Source: Cruorifilaria tuberocauda (lineage: Eukaryota > Nematoda > Chromadorea > Rhabditida > Onchocercidae). From it: DNA of 40,639 bases. A program made the translations under genes and the position numbers. A model generated the notes under the pieces. The model worked only from the letters and a program-made list of their open reading frames with translations, ran no database searches and was not told the DNA's origin. This document shows positions 37,715 through 40,639 of the stretch, piece after piece; the stretch's first letter is position 1, and every line of letters begins with the position of its first letter. The stretch covers positions 1 to 40,639 of the forward strand of contig JABVXU010000479.1 in the NCBI GenBank assembly GCA_013365365.1, given 5' to 3'.

Positions 37715-38835
37715 TTGTATTATTGTCATTTAACATTTGATTGATGGAATCATTACATGTGTTTCAAACGTGTGCTTCAAAATAACAGAATTTTCAATTC
37801 ACGTGTTTTCCGTTTCAACTGTACCAAACGGTAATTTGTGCTTTGTCAATAATTAATTAAGGAAGAAATAAATTTATTTCATCTTTCATTTTTATTTTAT
37901 AGTTGAAAAATTGAAATTTACTTTAAAATTAGTCAACTAATTTTTTTTGGTTAAATTTAATTTGATGAATTAAATTTATTCAATTCATCAATTTGGGCTT
38001 AAACTAAACAAATTAACAGATTCATTTCCATTCCATTCAATTTCTTTAATTCGGAAATTCAATTCCATCTTTAATTTATTCTTATAATTTCATGATTTTG
38101 ATGTAAAATTTTTTGAAACAAAGAAATTTTGCTTGATAAGAAACGGATGACTATTTTTTTAATTAATGACTGAATACTAATTGTTATTGCACTTTACTGA
38201 TTTATTTACTTGATAAATAATCATTTAACATTTTAGGCATTCATTAATTTATCACTTTATGTTTTACAGTTTCGATCGATTCATCAATCTATTGTCTTTT
38301 GTAATTTTTAATTCCTTATCATTACTTTTCATTCTAAGTAAATAAGTATTTCATTTGGCATCGTTTTTTTTTGTTTTGAAATTACTAAAAAGGTGCGAAA
38401 AAGTTTTTTTCTTTTAAACGAAAGCTATTAAAGGTATTTCTTTCTCTTTCCCTCTTTCGTGTTTTTTCTTTCTCTTTTTTTCTGAAAATTATTTTCTTAT
38501 TTTTTACCTATCATTTAAATTTACAATTAATTTCTTCTTTTAAATGAAACAAACGAGTAATTGAGTAATTTATAAATGAGTAATTTATCACTTACAGTAA
38601 ACATTCTTTATCTTTGATTTCAATAAAACTACTGATTACTTTACTTTCAGCAATAATTCATTTCAGTTTTATTACTTTTTTTCCATCACTGAAAAAGAAA
38701 AAAATTAATTTGTTTTTCTCTTAATTAATTATTATCACTTACTCTTTGTTATCATTAAGAAAGAGTTGATCGATATTATTTGCACGCAAAATATTTACAA
38801 TTTTGCAGTTTTTTGAAACTTTTTGAAGGTATGAG
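37715..38835. other. AT-rich intergenic region, nothing recognised
   Basis: Runs of T and A, short open frames only, no motif or splice pattern that I can support. Confidence 0.6.
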
Positions 38836-38913
38836 ATCAATAAAGTTATTTGATTGATATATTTTGATAAATTTATCAATAAAGTTATTTGATTGATATA
38901 TTTTGATAAATTT
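38836..38913. repeat. Two perfect 39-bp tandem copies
   Basis: Each copy begins ATCAATAAAGTTATTTGATT and the two start at 38836 and 38875. Perfect identity implies a recent duplication. Confidence 0.9.
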
Positions 38914-39079
38914 ATTATTAAATTTGCAAATTTGCAGGAAGAAATGTTTGTTCAAGGTTTAATACATGAAAATATAGCGATAATAAGAATATTTTCGCAT
39001 GAAATTATTCAATTTTATTTTACAATTCAAATTTCAATTAAAAAAATTCATTTAGATTTCAATATTACCTAACTTTAAT

Positions 39080-39490
39080 TTGATTTAACAAAAAAGGAAA
39101 ATTACATCAATTAATGATAATTTTTTAATTTATCACTTTTATCATAAATATGATTTACATGTTGAGTTAGTTTGATAAGAGAGGAAAAATAATAATTATA
39201 TAAATTAATGATAAATTTTTAATTTATCACTTCTAAAAATATCAACCATATATTGAGTTTAACAAGAAATTACTTAAATTAATGATAAGTTTTTAATTTA
39301 TCACTCTTACTATAAATATGATTGATATATTGAGTTTAACAAGAAAGGAAATTATAGCGATTATTACTATACTATAGGATATGTAAATATAATAGTGTAT
39401 ATATAGATATTATATAGTATAGAATAGTTTAATTAATGATAAGATTTATCACTTCTTCTAGAAATAGGATTGATATATTGATGAGAAGAA
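39080..39490. repeat. Degenerate minisatellite with palindromic core
   Basis: Four copies of a unit containing TTAATGATAA (39111, 39205, 39279, 39433), a T-run, AATTTATCACT, then ATATGATTGATATATTGAG and TTTAACAAGAAA. Spacing varies (94, 74, 154 bp). The core GATAAATT-TTT-AATTTATC is a perfect 8-bp hairpin in the second copy. Function unknown. Confidence 0.75.
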
Positions 39491-40639
39491 AAAATTTACA
39501 GGAATTGCTGTATTGTAGGAAAATTCAAATTCAGTTACTGTCATATTTTCGAGGTTAAATTCCAATGACATTTTTATGTTTAGACGTTTTTTTTTCAACA
39601 CTTTTTGAAGAAAATTCTTTCAATTGTATTTATTTCCTCTCACTTTTATTTTGAGAAGAAATTAATAATTACAAAAATGAAAAATTTTTTGCGATGTTTG
39701 AAAAGATAATTTGAACATTTGAAAATTCTTTCATTCGTAATTTGTTTTTCGTCAAATCAATTTAATTATAAATTAGCAAGTAATTATTATTAATTTGTTG
39801 GAAAACAAATAAAATTAATTTGAAAGCTTTTTCTGTAAAATGATTTTATTTTACAATAGAACTTTGAAATACATTTATTGAAAGAAGAAAACTTAAAGCC
39901 CAATTTAGCTAATTAATGCTCAATGTTTAATTAGTGAATTAAATAATTATTTTTGAAATAATTCATGTTCTCCGTGTGTTATTGAAATATTTGAGAAATA
40001 TAGGAATGTGATGTGATCGATCAATGTCATCAGACATTTTTGTGGTTGTGAATTCGTTGAGGAAAGAGAAAAAATACGAATTAAAAACAAATTAAAATTG
40101 AAAACACATATTTGATTGATTGTGGAATCAAATGGCTTATTTAATTATTTTATTTATTCATTTCTTATCTATCAAGTTTTTTTACTTCTAATCAATTTTA
40201 CCCAGCAAAAGGTATGCAATAGATTGTTTAGAATGAAAATTAAATGTTTTCTATTGTTTTGTTTGAAATTCAAAAAATTCATTCATCCTTCTTTTTTGGT
40301 TAGCAACTTAAAATGACGATTTCAGCAAAATTATCGCTATTATTATCAATTATTATTATTATTTATTATGACTATATTCAGCAAAAAGTTTTTTTATAAT
40401 GAAAAAACTTTATTGCTATAGCGAAATGATATATAATAAAAATCGTTAATCCATTTCATTTTTGCAAAATTCTAAATTTTTGCGCACTTTTATCTTACGT
40501 TTCATATCTGATTGTCTTGAATATCAATCTAACCCTTTTTTCTCTCCATTTTATCTTTTCTTTTTTCAATTTGTATTTAATTTATTCTATGATTATTACA
40601 GATTTTGCAGATTTCAGTAATATTACCTTTTGCTTTCAC
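39491..40639. other. AT-rich intergenic region, nothing recognised
   Basis: A small plus-strand open frame at 40116-40316 is hydrophobic because of T-rich codons and carries no motif. I see no exon that I can support up to the window end. Confidence 0.6.

Noticed and set aside
40116..40316. 66-codon plus-strand open frame near the window end
   Set aside because: Composition-driven, no motif, no splice pattern.

Overview
The window looks like nuclear DNA of a nematode, most likely a filarial (clade III) worm. The evidence is a very AT-rich base composition, many small exons bounded by GT/AG with the nematode-style acceptor TTTTCAG, start codons lying just after such acceptors (as expected for spliced-leader trans-splicing), and a decayed BEL/Pao retroelement of the type common in nematodes. 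The species assignment is inference. The exon models were built by hand: splice sites, reading-frame phase and family motifs were required to agree at every junction.

The left 12.4 kb is gene-dense. DPH2 (diphthamide synthesis) occupies 1-2712 on the minus strand and its 3' end runs off the window. Head-to-head with it, about 1.5 kb away, is an 11-exon BTB-BACK-PHR gene of the BTBD1/2/3/6 family (4259-8401, plus). Next on the same strand is the 8-exon peroxisomal ubiquitin-ligase gene PEX12/prx-12 (9097-12361).

From 12.4 to 16.3 kb is an intergenic stretch. It holds a broken minus-strand fragment of a BEL/Pao reverse transcriptase (about 13.6-14.2 kb) and otherwise AT-rich sequence.

From 16332 to at least 33279 on the minus strand lies one large gene with 18 recognised coding exons. 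It encodes about 860 residues with an N-terminal C2 domain and a C-terminal RGS domain, the architecture of RGS3 and C. elegans RGS-7. Its introns reach 5.1 kb and carry simple repeats. One intron holds a candidate alternative first exon that would give a C2-less isoform. The region upstream (34.2-35.0 kb) has a dense cluster of CACGT/ACGTG motifs and a GC-richer patch, a plausible promoter. A possible further 5' exon lies at 36.1 kb.

The last 4 kb has no convincing gene. It contains a roughly 320-bp foldback element with long inverted arms, a 39-bp tandem duplication, and a degenerate minisatellite whose core is a small palindrome.

The genes are functionally unrelated housekeeping or signalling genes: translation-factor modification, BTB ubiquitin-ligase adaptor, peroxisome import, and G-protein signalling. 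I found no tRNA, rRNA or CRISPR array, and no clearly new multi-gene system. The most unusual features are the foldback element, the CACGT cluster, the alternative 5' ends of the RGS gene, and an unidentified two-frame coding relic at 3.6-3.9 kb.
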